Notes: generated from the letters alone by a model not told the origin. A stretch of 64,000 bases of DNA from Paeniglutamicibacter terrestris (GCF_012271785.1 NZ_JAAWVT010000013.1:1-64000); one strand, 5' to 3'; shown: positions 17,908 to 27,145, numbered from the stretch's first letter. Numbers and translations are program-made.

Positions 17908-19437
17908 ATGAGAGCACCCCGCCGCCACCTGAGTGTGATGTCCTTGCTAGCGTCGATGGCCCTGTTGCTGAGCGGATGCTCGGTGACCACGACCCCCGTC
18001 AGCGAGTCCACCGCCACGGCGCCAGGTACTGCGGCCAAGGCCCCCAAGGGCCTGGAAAAGTTTTACACGCAGAATTTGGAATGGAACTCCTGCGACGGAT
18101 CGCTGAAGTGCGCCGAGCTGAGCGTACCGATGGACTATGCCAACCCTGCCGGGGAAACGCTAAGCCTGAAGCTCAACAAGCGCCCCGGCAGCGGCACCGT
18201 ACAGGGTTCCTTGTTGGTGAATCCCGGTGGCCCCGGCGCCTCCGGGCTAGATCTGGTGCGCGACTCGGTGCCGCAGATGTTTGGCCGTTCGCTACAAGAC
18301 GGCTTTGACATCGTGGGCTTTGACCCGCGCGGGGTAGCTTCCTCCAGCCCGGTGAAATGTGAGGACGCCGCCGAGCAAGATGCCGGCCGCCAGGTGCAAT
18401 TTGATACCTCCACCGACGCCGGTCTGGCTTCCATGCGCGCCTCCAGCGCCGACTATGCTGCCCTCTGCGCGGAACGCACCGGCGCGGCTCTAGGCTTTGT
18501 TGATACCGTTTCCGCGGCCCGCGACATGGATGTGATGCGCGCGGTGTTGGGGGATGAAAAGTTGAATTTTCTGGGCTTCTCCTACGGAACCTCGTTGGGC
18601 GCCCACTATGCAGAGATGTTCCCGAAAAACGTCGGTCGGTTGGTGCTCGACGGAGCCCTAGATCCGGCACTCTCCAACGAGGAGATCACCCTGGGTCAGG
18701 CGGTGGGATTCGAAAACGAAATTCGCGCCTACCTCCAAGATTGCCTCGCGTCCGGCGACTGCCCCTTCACTGGCTCTTTGGATGATGCCCTAACCCAGCT
18801 GCGTGCACTCTTGGATAGCGTCGAAGCGAACCCGATGGTAGCCAGTGACGGACGCAGTGTGCCGATCATCGACTTTGTCAACGGCTTCATCATTCCGCTC
18901 TACGACAATGCCAGTTGGCCCACCCTGACCCAGGCCCTGAGCTCGGTCATGGATGGAGATGTGGACACCATCGAATACTTCGCCGATCTTTCCGCCGGAC
19001 GCACCTCAGAGGGCACCTACTCGGGCAACGGAGCAGCCTCCTTCACCGCCATCAACTGCCTTGATTACCCGATGAATGCCGACGTGGCCACCATGCGCGC
19101 CGACGCCGCGACGTTGACCAAGGCGGCACCCACCATCGGTAAGTATCTGGCCTTCGGCGCGGTCGGGTGTCAAGACTGGGAGTTTAAGGCCACCGGCAAA
19201 CCGGGAGAACTGACGGCCAAGGGCGCAGCACCCATCGTGGTCATCGGCACCACCGGAGACCCCGCCACCCCTTATGCCTGGAGCCAGTCACTGGCCAAGT
19301 CACTGGATTCGGGATCCCTGGTCACCTATCAGGGACACGGGCACACCGCCTATGGGCGTTCCAATGGTTGCGTGAGCGACGCCGTGGAATCTTACCTCCT
19401 TGAAGGTAAAGTTCCGACCGACGGATTAACCTGCTGA
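17908..19437 (+). CDS. Secreted lipoprotein alpha/beta hydrolase (TAP-like tripeptidyl aminopeptidase)
   Basis: The 509-residue serine hydrolase has a lipoprotein signal (LLLSGC lipobox, about residues 22-27), so it is surface-anchored. The alpha/beta fold shows the oxyanion HGGPG-type segment as NPGGPGASG, the nucleophile elbow GFSYGTSLG, Asp in VVIGTTGDPATPY and His in YQGHGHTAYG. This matches the S33/TAP-like families that remove tripeptides in Streptomyces and relatives. It lies alone between holB and tRNA-Thr, with AAGGAG upstream of the ATG. Confidence 0.9.
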   Translation: MRAPRRHLSVMSLLASMALLLSGCSVTTTPVSESTATAPGTAAKAPKGLEKFYTQNLEWNSCDGSLKCAELSVPMDYANPAGETLSLKLNKRPGSGTVQGSLLVNPGGPGASGLDLVRDSVPQMFGRSLQDGFDIVGFDPRGVASSSPVKCEDAAEQDAGRQVQFDTSTDAGLASMRASSADYAALCAERTGAALGFVDTVSAARDMDVMRAVLGDEKLNFLGFSYGTSLGAHYAEMFPKNVGRLVLDGALDPALSNEEITLGQAVGFENEIRAYLQDCLASGDCPFTGSLDDALTQLRALLDSVEANPMVASDGRSVPIIDFVNGFIIPLYDNASWPTLTQALSSVMDGDVDTIEYFADLSAGRTSEGTYSGNGAASFTAINCLDYPMNADVATMRADAATLTKAAPTIGKYLAFGAVGCQDWEFKATGKPGELTAKGAAPIVVIGTTGDPATPYAWSQSLAKSLDSGSLVTYQGHGHTAYGRSNGCVSDAVESYLLEGKVPTDGLTC

Positions 19438-19458
19438 GGAACGCATTTTCCCCTCGTT

Positions 19459-19486
19459 TTGACCGCTGAGGACCCACTCCTATAAA
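19459..19486 (+). promoter_or_regulatory. Promoter of tRNA-Thr
   Basis: A -35-like TTGACC (19459-19464) and a -10-like TATAAA (19481-19486) are separated by 16 bases. This would place the transcript start about 25 bases before the tRNA. Confidence 0.6.
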
Positions 19487-19517
19487 GTGTTCACTTGTGG
19501 TGCTTATGCGCCGCGGT

Positions 19518-19590
19518 GCCTCCTTAGCTCAGTTGGTAGAGCGTTTCACTCGTAATGAAAAGGTCGCCAGTTCGATTCTGGCAGGAGGCT
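19518..19590 (+). tRNA. tRNA-Thr (CGT anticodon)
   Basis: The 73-base cloverleaf has a 7-bp acceptor stem GCCTCCT/AGGAGGC, D arm GCTC...GAGC, anticodon stem TTTCA/TGAAA with loop CTCGTAA (anticodon CGT), and T arm GCCAG-TTCGATT-CTGGC. CCA is not encoded. Confidence 0.96.
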
Positions 19591-19692
19591 CGTCGAAACG
19601 ACGTGAGGGTCCGTTACCGCCAAGGTGACGGACCCTTTCGCGTGTCCCCGTCAGCTGGTCCCCATAGTGGGGCAGAACCTCAGGAAATCAAC

Positions 19693-20196
19693 GTGCCGCA
19701 GCCAGCATCCTCCGCGTCTCTTTACCCCGCAGAACTGACACACTTCCTGGCGGCCTCCGGCCTTTTGGCCGAACACGAACTCTCCGAGGTTTGTACTGAT
19801 CCACATCCCCAGGCCGCCGCATACTCCGGGTGTTCCCTTGTACTCACCGAGACAACCGGCAAGCAAACCCGAGCGGTGTTCCGCGCAGCCAAGGTGACTC
19901 CCACCAAAGCGGGACTTTTTGTGACACTGTGGATCCGCGGCACAGATGGGCAAACCCGACCCTACCGCGCAACCGACGGCATCGATGTGCTCTATGTGGC
20001 GGCACACACCGCAGACGGCTACGGCTACTTCAGGTTCACTGCCGCAGATCTTCTGAAAGCAAAAATCTTGGCCGGTGACGCATCGGCGGGAAAACGCGGA
20101 TTCCGTCTCTACACACCGTGGGACACATCGCTGAACCGCACAGCGCAGAACACCTGGTCGTGGCAACAACATTGCTTCACGGTCTTGGCGCGTTAG
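19693..20196 (+). CDS. MepB-family protein
   Basis: The 167-residue product resembles MepB, a small family of unknown biochemistry first named in the staphylococcal mepRAB locus. The conserved C-terminal pattern is visible: GKRGFRLYTPWDTSLNRTA then a Trp-rich WSWQQHCF. YGYFRFTAADLL is a further family-like segment. The GTG at 19693 is chosen, with CAGGAAA seven bases upstream. The longer frame runs into tRNA-Thr and cannot be genic. It is followed by a GNAT gene nine bases on. Confidence 0.8.
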   Translation: MPQPASSASLYPAELTHFLAASGLLAEHELSEVCTDPHPQAAAYSGCSLVLTETTGKQTRAVFRAAKVTPTKAGLFVTLWIRGTDGQTRPYRATDGIDVLYVAAHTADGYGYFRFTAADLLKAKILAGDASAGKRGFRLYTPWDTSLNRTAQNTWSWQQHCFTVLAR

Positions 20197-20205
20197 TCTT
20201 CTGGG

Positions 20206-20775
20206 ATGAAGAAGCTGTCCCTGCACACGACACGTTTGGAATTAGTCCCGCCCTGCAGCGACGATGTGGAGGCCATTCGCTCCGCCTGTCAGGATCCGGA
20301 GATTCAACACTGGGTTCCGATTCCGGTGCCGTACCGGTATGAAGATGCCTTGGAGTACGCGACCGTCCATACGGAACAGACGTGGGAGGCTGGCACCGAA
20401 TTCACCTGGACCATTCGTTCATCCTCCCAGCTTGCCGGGGTGGTGGGGCTCTATCGAGTCGCCAACTCCTCGGCGGACTTGGGCTTTTGGATGGATCCGG
20501 CATTTCGCGGCCGCGGGTTTCTCACCGAGGCGTGTCGTGAAGTTCTCGATTTTGCTTTTGGGCCCGCGCCGCAGGGGCTGGGCCTGGCTCGTGTGGGCTG
20601 GAATGCCTACGCGGGAAATATCGGTTCGGCCCGCATCGCGCAAAAGTTGGGGTTCCACTTTGAGGGAACGGCACGGCTGGGCGCTGCTTTACGTGGAGAA
20701 CTGCGTGATGATTGGGCGGCCGGACTACTGTCCACCGATGATCGCAATGCCCAGAAGTGGCCGATCCTCGATTAA
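20206..20775 (+). CDS. GNAT N-acetyltransferase (RimJ/RimL-like)
   Basis: The 189-residue acetyl-CoA-dependent acyltransferase has the RimJ/RimL pattern: an N-terminal TTRLELVPPCSDDVEAI, central DLGFWMDPAFRGRGFLTEA (acetyl-CoA loop RGRGF) and NIGSARIAQKLGFHFEG. It starts nine bases after the MepB gene, so the two are likely cotranscribed. The substrate (protein N-terminus, antibiotic or small amine) is not determinable. Confidence 0.88.
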   Translation: MKKLSLHTTRLELVPPCSDDVEAIRSACQDPEIQHWVPIPVPYRYEDALEYATVHTEQTWEAGTEFTWTIRSSSQLAGVVGLYRVANSSADLGFWMDPAFRGRGFLTEACREVLDFAFGPAPQGLGLARVGWNAYAGNIGSARIAQKLGFHFEGTARLGAALRGELRDDWAAGLLSTDDRNAQKWPILD

Positions 20776-20782
20776 CGCGCAT

Positions 20783-20820
20783 AAACGTGTGGGGACCCGT
20801 CACCGGATCCCCACACGTTT
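20783..20820. terminator. Bidirectional terminator
   Basis: AAACGTGTGGGGA pairs with TCCCCACACGTTT. It lies between the convergent GNAT and aldo/keto reductase genes. Confidence 0.85.
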
Positions 20821-20863
20821 TATGCCTTCGGCTCCCGCTAGTGCGGGCAGCGACATAGGTACT

Positions 20864-21709
20864 TTAGGCGAAGTCACTCACGGCCGGATCGGCCGCGATG
20901 CGCCCCTCCGCACCCTTATCCAGAGCGTTGATCGCGGCGATGTCCTGCGCATCCAGCGATACACTCTGACCCGCGAAGTTCTCCACGATGCGTGAAGGTG
21001 TGACCGACTTCGGGATAACCACGTTGCCCAGAGCCAGGTGCCAGGCGATAACAACCTGCGCAACACTGGCATCGTGCTTTTCGGCGATGGCTACCAAGAC
21101 GGGATCGCTGAGCAATTCGCTGCCCTGGCCCAGTGGGGACCACGACTCGTGGGCGATGTTCTTGGATGCCTCGAACTCGCGCAGTGCCGTCTGTGGGAAG
21201 TACGGGTGGGTTTCGACCTGGTTGATCACCGGCAGGACACCGGTGGCTTCTTCGAGTTCGGCGAGCGCCTCGATGGTGAAGTTGCAGACGCCGATGGACT
21301 TCACGCGACCCGACTTCTGCAGCTCGATCAGAGCCTTCCACGTGTCTACGTATTTACCCTGCTTCGGCTGCAGCCAGTGGATCAGGTAGAGGTCAAGGTA
21401 TTGAAGGCCCAGGCGTTCCATGGACGCGTCAAAGGCTGCCAGCGTTTCTTCAAAGCCCTGATCCGCGTTCCAGACCTTGGTGGTGATGAACATGTCTTCG
21501 CGAGCCACATCGGTGGCCGCGATGGCGCGTCCGACGCCTTCCTCGTTGCCGTAGATGCGCGCGGTGTCGATGTGGCGGTATCCGGCGGCAAAGGCCTGCT
21601 GGACAACATCGTTGGCGACGTCATTTTCAACCTTCCAGACCCCGTAACCAAGCTGGGGAATGGTGTTGCCGTCGTGGAAAGTGGTCACTGGGGATACAAG
21701 GTTCGTCAT
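20864..21709 (-). CDS. Aldo/keto reductase (2,5-diketo-D-gluconate reductase-like)
   Basis: The roughly 281-residue NADPH-dependent oxidoreductase is of the AKR5 type. The catalytic tetrad is readable: Asp and Tyr in HIDTARIYGNEEGVG, Lys in FITTKVWN and His in LYLIHWLQP. The cofactor-binding C-terminal segment VIPKSVTPSRI is conserved. The ATG at 21709 gives MTNLVSPVTT; an ATG three codons upstream (21718) is equally possible. It is a single-gene unit and the substrate is unknown. Confidence 0.9.
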   Translation of the reverse strand: MTNLVSPVTTFHDGNTIPQLGYGVWKVENDVANDVVQQAFAAGYRHIDTARIYGNEEGVGRAIAATDVAREDMFITTKVWNADQGFEETLAAFDASMERLGLQYLDLYLIHWLQPKQGKYVDTWKALIELQKSGRVKSIGVCNFTIEALAELEEATGVLPVINQVETHPYFPQTALREFEASKNIAHESWSPLGQGSELLSDPVLVAIAEKHDASVAQVVIAWHLALGNVVIPKSVTPSRIVENFAGQSVSLDAQDIAAINALDKGAEGRIAADPAVSDFA

Positions 21710-21837
21710 GTTCCCCATCCTGCCACCATGTATTGAAGGGAATTGGCTCTGCTGAGAATGATCAGCGTTCGGCGAAACCCGGAATATCTGCCGCCACCCA
21801 TGTCACGGCGTTCTGCTCGGGTGCCAGGAACCTCCCC

Positions 21838-22290
21838 CTAGTGTTTCGCCAATTCAATCTCGGCGGCACTGATGCCATCGGCGACCAGGTCCGCACGCAT
21901 GGCAACGTTTTCTAATCCGGCAGAGGCAAAGCCCCAGCGTTCCCCATCTAAGCGGGCCATGGCTGCGACTTGGGCCGTGGTGGCCAAGTCGTTGGCTGCT
22001 TTGGAAAGCAACCTGTGCACGGCATACAGCTCGTGGGGAATGTCCGCCCCGGTACTGGGGGATTTCTCCTGGGCACTCACACACACCACGCGCACCCGCG
22101 CTTGGAGATCCGCCAGATGATTGGCGATCATGATCAGGGCGTTGTGCAGATCATTGTCCTCGATGCCCTCGAGGATTTGGTGCACCCGATCCAGGGAACG
22201 GCCAAACCTGTCGTAGGCACGTCGCCATACCCCGTCACCGAGCTCCTTGGTGTCGCGGCGTGCTTCGCGAGCGGCGGAGAATAATCCCAT
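21838..22290 (-). CDS. Helical protein of unknown function downstream of bpa
   Basis: The 150-residue, largely helical soluble protein has no family I recognise. It begins MGLFSAAREARRDTKELGDG and contains a long amphipathic region (LHNALIMIANHLADLQARVRV) followed by HELYAVHRLLSKAANDLATTA. It has no signal peptide or membrane helix. It lies 91 bases downstream of the proteasome activator gene in the same orientation, so a shared transcript is plausible. Good coding character supports it as real. Confidence 0.7.
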   Translation of the reverse strand: MGLFSAAREARRDTKELGDGVWRRAYDRFGRSLDRVHQILEGIEDNDLHNALIMIANHLADLQARVRVVCVSAQEKSPSTGADIPHELYAVHRLLSKAANDLATTAQVAAMARLDGERWGFASAGLENVAMRADLVADGISAAEIELAKH

Positions 22291-22381
22291 CTACGTGTTT
22301 GCCTTTGTTATAACGATGAGGTCCCCCGGCACTTCTGAGCTACCGAGGAACACGTTGCTGACAGTATTGCCATTTTCCAGT

Positions 22382-23095
22382 CTAGAGGTACTGCCCAAAG
22401 CCGCCATCGCCCTCGGTGGCAGGGCTGGCTGCCTGACGCTCGGGTGGCGCCGGCGCGCCGGGACCACCTTGGGTGATGCGTTCGGGTTCACCCTGCTCAT
22501 TGATGACAATCCCCGGGGCTACCTGTGTACCCGGGGGAAGCTGACGCATCGCCATGCGCTGGGCCAACTGCTGATTGGCCAGTTGCTGGGCGGCCATGGC
22601 TGCCTGCAGCCCGTGGAACACGCCCTCCAGCCATCCCACCAATTGAGCCTGAGCTACCCGCAGCTCGGCCTCCGAGGGCGTCTGGCCATCGGCGAAGGGC
22701 AAACGAATGCGGTGTAGCTCTTCGGCAAGTTCAGGGGAGAGCCCCGTTTCCAGCTCGCGGACGGAGCGCTCATGAATGTCCGCCATCCGGGTCCGGGCTT
22801 CGGCGTCCAGTGGAGCGGCGCGCACTTCGTCAAGTAGCTGCTTGATCATTCCACCGATGCGCATCAGTTTGGCGGGTTCCCCGATGCCCGTCACTCGCGC
22901 GTTGCCCTTGCCAGAAGCATGCGGAGCCTGGTCCTCGGGGGCTGCTTCCCCTGCCTGCTGGGCGGAGCCCGTGGCGGATCCACCGCTCGGGGTGCCCGAC
23001 TCTGCGGCTACCGGGAATGGCCACGGCGTATCGCCAGATGCAGGAGTGTTCGTTGCAGCGGTCGGATCTGGGATCTGTGCACTGTGCTCGCTCAT
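22382..23095 (-). CDS. bpa: Bacterial proteasome activator Bpa
   Basis: Bpa (PafE) rings dock on the 20S proteasome and open its gate without ATP. The 237-residue product has a low-complexity N-terminal ~75 residues and a helical DUF2587 core (PAKLMRIGGMIKQLLDEVRAAPLD, then a four-helix region). It ends in GQYL, the C-terminal docking motif that inserts into the proteasome alpha ring. The ATG at 23095 (MSEHSAQIP) is chosen because the upstream extension is basic and non-family. No proteasome subunit genes are in the window. Confidence 0.93.
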   Translation of the reverse strand: MSEHSAQIPDPTAATNTPASGDTPWPFPVAAESGTPSGGSATGSAQQAGEAAPEDQAPHASGKGNARVTGIGEPAKLMRIGGMIKQLLDEVRAAPLDAEARTRMADIHERSVRELETGLSPELAEELHRIRLPFADGQTPSEAELRVAQAQLVGWLEGVFHGLQAAMAAQQLANQQLAQRMAMRQLPPGTQVAPGIVINEQGEPERITQGGPGAPAPPERQAASPATEGDGGFGQYL

Positions 23096-23299
23096 GGCTC
23101 CATCTTGCCATGCGGATCTTCGCCGTGGCCCGAAGATTTCGATGTTGGTCAAACGCCGGGCGCGAACGGCAAGGCCTTCGCCCACCATCGGCCGCTGATG
23201 ACGGTTTAGACGGCACCCCTACCGACGGCTAAGGCCGATGGCCGGTGGATGCGTTCCACCGGCCATCGGCCCCTTGTCTACCTGTGGCGCCTTAACGCC

Positions 23300-23509
23300 T
23301 TAGCAGCACCGACCCTGCGGGTTCTTTTCCTGCCAGTCGGTGTAGTCGCGCCAGAATTCGCGTTCAGTCATGGGAGTGATGCCCGGATGATCCCGTCCCT
23401 GGTGTTCGAGGTACACCCGGTATTTATCGGCACCCAGCACTCCCTCGAGATAACGCACCAGTCCACGTGCCGTGTTTCCCAGCACGGCCAGTGGTCGCGT
23501 AGCGCCCAT
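23300..23509 (-). CDS. ybdD: YbdD/YjiX family small protein
   Basis: This 69-residue DUF466 protein is the usual partner of CstA. The core is GADKYRVYLEHQ, then HPGITPMTEREFWRDYTDWQ, and it ends with the family's Cys pair (GRCC). The ATG at 23507-23509 lies two bases after the cstA stop, so it is translationally linked. In enteric bacteria the related small proteins are needed for or modulate pyruvate uptake by CstA/BtsT. The frame is open much further upstream but that part is a shadow of cstA. Confidence 0.9.
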   Translation of the reverse strand: MGATRPLAVLGNTARGLVRYLEGVLGADKYRVYLEHQGRDHPGITPMTEREFWRDYTDWQEKNPQGRCC

Positions 23510-23511
23510 GA

Positions 23512-25758
23512 TCAGTGTCCTCCGCGGACGATCTGGTGCTCCGCAGGGACCTTCTTCCAAGCCTTCTCCAGCTCCTTCTCCGCCGGGGAAGAGACCAACC
23601 CACTCGGTGCGTAGATCTTCGAGGGGATTTCCGGATCCTCGGTGTTCTTGCCACCGCCGTTGGGGTAGGCCCGGATGGTGGCGATGATGGCGGAGATGAT
23701 CACGATCAGCGAAAGCGCCAAGAAGATCACCGAGAGCCAACCCTGAACGCCGGTATTGCGAACCACTGCCTCCATGGCCTCGACGTTCTTGGCGGAACCG
23801 AAGCTGGTTTCCCCGCGTTCCAGCGCGCCCTTGTGCGCGTTGTGCTGCGCGAAGTAGCCCACGGCCGGGACGGTGGAGAAGATCTTCAGGAACGATGCGT
23901 ACACGGTGACCACGGTGGCGAACGCCAGCGGCAGCACAATGATCCACAGGTACTTGAAGTTTCCGCGCTTGGCCACGATGGTCATCACCACGGCCAGGGC
24001 GATGGCCGCCAGCAGCTGGTTGGAGATGCCGAAGAGCGGGAAGAAGGTATTGATGCCACCGAGCGGATCGGTGACCCCCAGAATCAGGATGTACCCCCAA
24101 GCAGCGACCATGATGGCCGTACATATCCAGGCTCCTGGGCGCCAGGAGGTGTCCTTGAACTTCGGGAAGACGTTGCCAATGGTGTCCTGCAGCATGAAGC
24201 GCGCCACCCGGGTTCCGGCATCCACGGCGGTGAGGATAAACAGGGCCTCGAACATGATGGCGAAGTGGTACCAGAAGCTTGCCATAGCGGCTCCGCCGAA
24301 CCACTGCTGCATGATGTGGGCGATGCCCACCGCGAGGGTCGGGGCACCGCCGGTGCGCGAGACCACCGATTCTTCTCCCACGCTGGCGGCTAGATCGGTG
24401 AGCATGCGGGGAGTCAGGTTGACACCCGTCAGGCCCAGCGAGTTCACAAACGCCACGGCGCCTTCCACGGTTCCGCCGGTGGCGGCTGCCGAGGAGTTCA
24501 TCGCGAAGTAGATGCCACGATCAATGGAGATTGCTGCAACCAAAGCCATGATGGCCACGAAGGATTCCATCAGCATGCCGCCGTAACCCAGGAAGCGGGT
24601 CTGCTTCTCTTTTTCCACCATCTTTGGGGTGGTTCCGGAGGCAATCAGCGCGTGGAAGCCGGAGAGCGCTCCACAGGCAATGGTGACAAAGAGGAAGGGG
24701 AACAGATGCCCCGCAACCACCGGGCCCTTGTCGGAACCGGCAAATTCGGAGATGGCCGGAACACTGATCTCCGGGCGGACCACGATGATGGCAGCGGCCA
24801 GCAGACCAATGACACCGATCTTCATAAAGGTGGAGAGGTAATCACGCGGTGCCAACAGCAGCCATACCGGGAGTACCGCGGCAATGAAACCGTAAATGAT
24901 AATGAACCAGGCCAGGGTGGTGCGGTCCATGTGGAAGAACTCGGCACCCCATGCGGATTCGGCAACCCAGCGACCGGAGATGATGGCGAACATCAGCAGT
25001 ACGAAGCCGATGACGGAAATTTCCATAACCTTGCCCGGGCGGATGAAGCGCAGGTAAACACCCATGAAGAGGGCGATCGGGATGGTCAGGCCCACCGAGT
25101 AGACGCCCCAGGCGGATTCGCCCAGCGCATTAACCACCACGAGGGCAAGGATAGCGACGATGATAACCATGATGGCCAGCGTTGCGATCAGGGCCGCGGT
25201 GCCACCAATGACACCGAGCTCTTCACGAGCCATCTGTCCCAGCGAGCGTCCACCTCGACGCATCGAGAAGAACATGACGAGGTAGTCCTGAACTGCTCCG
25301 GCCAGAACTACACCGATGATGATCCAGATGGTTCCCGGGAGGTAGCCCATCTGAGCGGCAAGGATGGGGCCAACCAGCGGACCGGCGCCGGCGATGGCGG
25401 CGAAGTGGTGTCCGAAGAGCACCCGGCGGTCCGTGGGCATGAAGTCGCGGCCGTTGTTGTTGTATTCGGCCGGGGTGGCCCGGAAATCGTTGGGCTTGGC
25501 GATCTTACGTTCAATGAACTTGGAGTAAAAACGGTAGGCGACCAAATAAGTACAGATCGCAGCGAAGACGAACCAGATGGCATTGATGGTTTCCCCGCGG
25601 GAAAATGCCAAAATGGCCCAGGCGACGGCACCGAGCAGCGAAATCGCTGCCCAGAGGACAATCTTTCCCGGTGTCCATTTTCGTTCCTCGGCTTCCGCAA
25701 CTTGCGGGTCAACGGCTGCCGGTGGAAGCTCTGGAGCCGAAGATTGAGGCTTGCTCAT
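23512..25758 (-). CDS. cstA: CstA-family carbon starvation / pyruvate transporter
   Basis: The 748-residue polytopic membrane protein has many helices. The CstA core is recognisable in FGHHFAAIAGAGPLVGP, LGQMAREELG, HALIASGTTPKM and FILTAVDAGTRVARFMLQD. The family imports pyruvate and possibly peptides when carbon is scarce. A short acidic N-terminal tail precedes the first helix. The ATG at 25758 has a GAGG-type site upstream. It forms a two-gene unit with ybdD. I see no obvious CRP-like palindrome upstream. Confidence 0.95.
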   Translation of the reverse strand: MSKPQSSAPELPPAAVDPQVAEAEERKWTPGKIVLWAAISLLGAVAWAILAFSRGETINAIWFVFAAICTYLVAYRFYSKFIERKIAKPNDFRATPAEYNNNGRDFMPTDRRVLFGHHFAAIAGAGPLVGPILAAQMGYLPGTIWIIIGVVLAGAVQDYLVMFFSMRRGGRSLGQMAREELGVIGGTAALIATLAIMVIIVAILALVVVNALGESAWGVYSVGLTIPIALFMGVYLRFIRPGKVMEISVIGFVLLMFAIISGRWVAESAWGAEFFHMDRTTLAWFIIIYGFIAAVLPVWLLLAPRDYLSTFMKIGVIGLLAAAIIVVRPEISVPAISEFAGSDKGPVVAGHLFPFLFVTIACGALSGFHALIASGTTPKMVEKEKQTRFLGYGGMLMESFVAIMALVAAISIDRGIYFAMNSSAAATGGTVEGAVAFVNSLGLTGVNLTPRMLTDLAASVGEESVVSRTGGAPTLAVGIAHIMQQWFGGAAMASFWYHFAIMFEALFILTAVDAGTRVARFMLQDTIGNVFPKFKDTSWRPGAWICTAIMVAAWGYILILGVTDPLGGINTFFPLFGISNQLLAAIALAVVMTIVAKRGNFKYLWIIVLPLAFATVVTVYASFLKIFSTVPAVGYFAQHNAHKGALERGETSFGSAKNVEAMEAVVRNTGVQGWLSVIFLALSLIVIISAIIATIRAYPNGGGKNTEDPEIPSKIYAPSGLVSSPAEKELEKAWKKVPAEHQIVRGGH

Positions 25759-25879
25759 GTTTTCCTCTCACGTGACTAATGCTTGGGTAGATGCGAATGG
25801 TCATTGAGTAGGCGCCGCGCATTACGTGCTCCGCGACACCTACTCCTGTGATACACCGTAGTCCGTGGGAAAAACAGTT

Positions 25880-26866
25880 TCAGTGCTTGACGACGATTTT
25901 TCCTGTATGTATCCCCGAATCGAAGTATTCATGCGCCGAACGGGTGTCTGTGAAGGGGAAACGTCGGTCGATCGACAGTTCAAGTGCTCCCGCAGCGAGC
26001 AGTGGTAAGGCATGAGACTTCACCGCGGCAACAATTTCGGCTTTCTGCTCCAGTGGCCGTGCTCGCAGCGTGGTGCCAATGACTCTGGCACGCTTGGCCA
26101 TCAGGGTGCCGAGGTTGAGCTCGCCTGTGGCCCCGCCCTGCAGTCCGATCACCACCAGTCGTCCACCAACGGCCATGGCACGCAGATTCTGTCCGAGGTA
26201 TTTAGCTCCCACCACATCCAAAATCACATCGACGCCAGCGCCACCGGTCAGCTCGGCAACACGCTCAACGAAGTCTTCCTCGCGGTAATTGATGCCAGCG
26301 GTGGCACCCAGCGCCAGACAATGCTCAATTTTTTGTGCGCTTGACGCCGTCACTAGAACCTTGGCGCCGGCGGCGACGGCCAGCTGGATCGCCATGGAAC
26401 CGATCCCACCGGCTCCGCCGTGCAGGAGCACTGTCTCACCCGGAGCAAGGTTAGCCTCCAGGAAAAGGTTGGAGACTACTGTGCCCGCTACCTCCATGAA
26501 CCCTGCGGCATCCACCACGTCAACATTCTCGGGGACCTCGAGGACATGCCCGGCAGGGACGCTCACATATTGGGCGTAGCCGCCACCGGATAACAGGGCG
26601 CAGACGTTCTGTCCCACGGTGAAGCCAAGTGTTCCCTCCCCCAACGCCTCGATGGTGCCCGAAACCTCAAGCCCGGGAATGTCGCTTGCCCCGGCTGGAG
26701 GCGGGTAGACTCCACGGCGCTGCTGTACATCGGCACGGTTTAGCCCAAATGCAGCCACCTTGATCAATACCTCACCGGCGCCGGCCGCCGGTTTGGGCCG
26801 ATCTACCTCCACCAGCACCTCGGGGCCACCAGCACCCTGATACTCAAAGGCACGCATTGTTGTCAT
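25880..26866 (-). CDS. Zinc-independent NAD(P)H:quinone oxidoreductase (MDR family)
   Basis: The 328-residue medium-chain reductase is of the QOR/PIG3 type. GroES-like N-terminal domain: AAFGLNRADVQQRRGVYPPP. Rossmann domain: VLLHGGAGGIGSMAIQLA (AxxGxxG NADPH motif). The catalytic zinc Cys/His set of alcohol dehydrogenases is absent. The ATG at 26866 is favoured over 26944 because GAGGAGAA lies five bases upstream and MTTMRAFEY is family-like. It stands alone upstream of tRNA-Ser. Confidence 0.92.
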   Translation of the reverse strand: MTTMRAFEYQGAGGPEVLVEVDRPKPAAGAGEVLIKVAAFGLNRADVQQRRGVYPPPAGASDIPGLEVSGTIEALGEGTLGFTVGQNVCALLSGGGYAQYVSVPAGHVLEVPENVDVVDAAGFMEVAGTVVSNLFLEANLAPGETVLLHGGAGGIGSMAIQLAVAAGAKVLVTASSAQKIEHCLALGATAGINYREEDFVERVAELTGGAGVDVILDVVGAKYLGQNLRAMAVGGRLVVIGLQGGATGELNLGTLMAKRARVIGTTLRARPLEQKAEIVAAVKSHALPLLAAGALELSIDRRFPFTDTRSAHEYFDSGIHTGKIVVKH

Positions 26867-27041
26867 GGGATTCTCCTCACCGTTTTTGGCCATTCTTGCG
26901 AGCATTTCGGCTCCCCAACCGTTGTCGTGGGACCCAAAGAACACGCGTTTAACCTTGTTGGGGCCACTCTACCGGCAAGAAATTGTTGCACTAATTTCCT
27001 GCTCAGGGGCCCCGTTGTCCTTTTGCACTCTCACTCTGGCG

Positions 27042-27047
27042 TATACT
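27042..27047 (+). promoter_or_regulatory. -10 element of tRNA-Ser(TGA)
   Basis: TATACT lies ten bases before the tRNA. No -35 with normal spacing is clear; TTGCAC at 27023 is only 13 bases away. Confidence 0.5.
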
Positions 27048-27057
27048 TTTTTGGTCT

Positions 27058-27145
27058 GGATGGTTGTCCGAGCGGCCTAAGGAGCTGGTCTTGAAAACCA
27101 GTGTGCGGTAACCCCGTACCAAGAGTTCAAATCTCTTACCATCCG
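27058..27145 (+). tRNA. tRNA-Ser (TGA anticodon)
   Basis: The class II tRNA of about 88 bases has acceptor stem GGATGGT/ACCATCC, anticodon stem CTGGT/ACCAG with loop CTTGAAA (anticodon TGA), and a long variable arm. CCA is not encoded. Confidence 0.96.

Noticed and set aside
19555-19692. An earlier start for the MepB gene inside tRNA-Thr
   Set aside because: It would overlap the tRNA. The GTG at 19693 has a ribosome site.
23510-24304. The upstream part of the frame that contains ybdD
   Set aside because: Only the last 69 codons match the YbdD family. The rest lies inside cstA in another frame.
24652-25779. A 375-codon plus-strand open frame antisense to cstA
   Set aside because: It is rich in Asp/Gly/His/Glu with no domain, and cstA on the other strand is certain. 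It is a mirror of the third-position GC bias.
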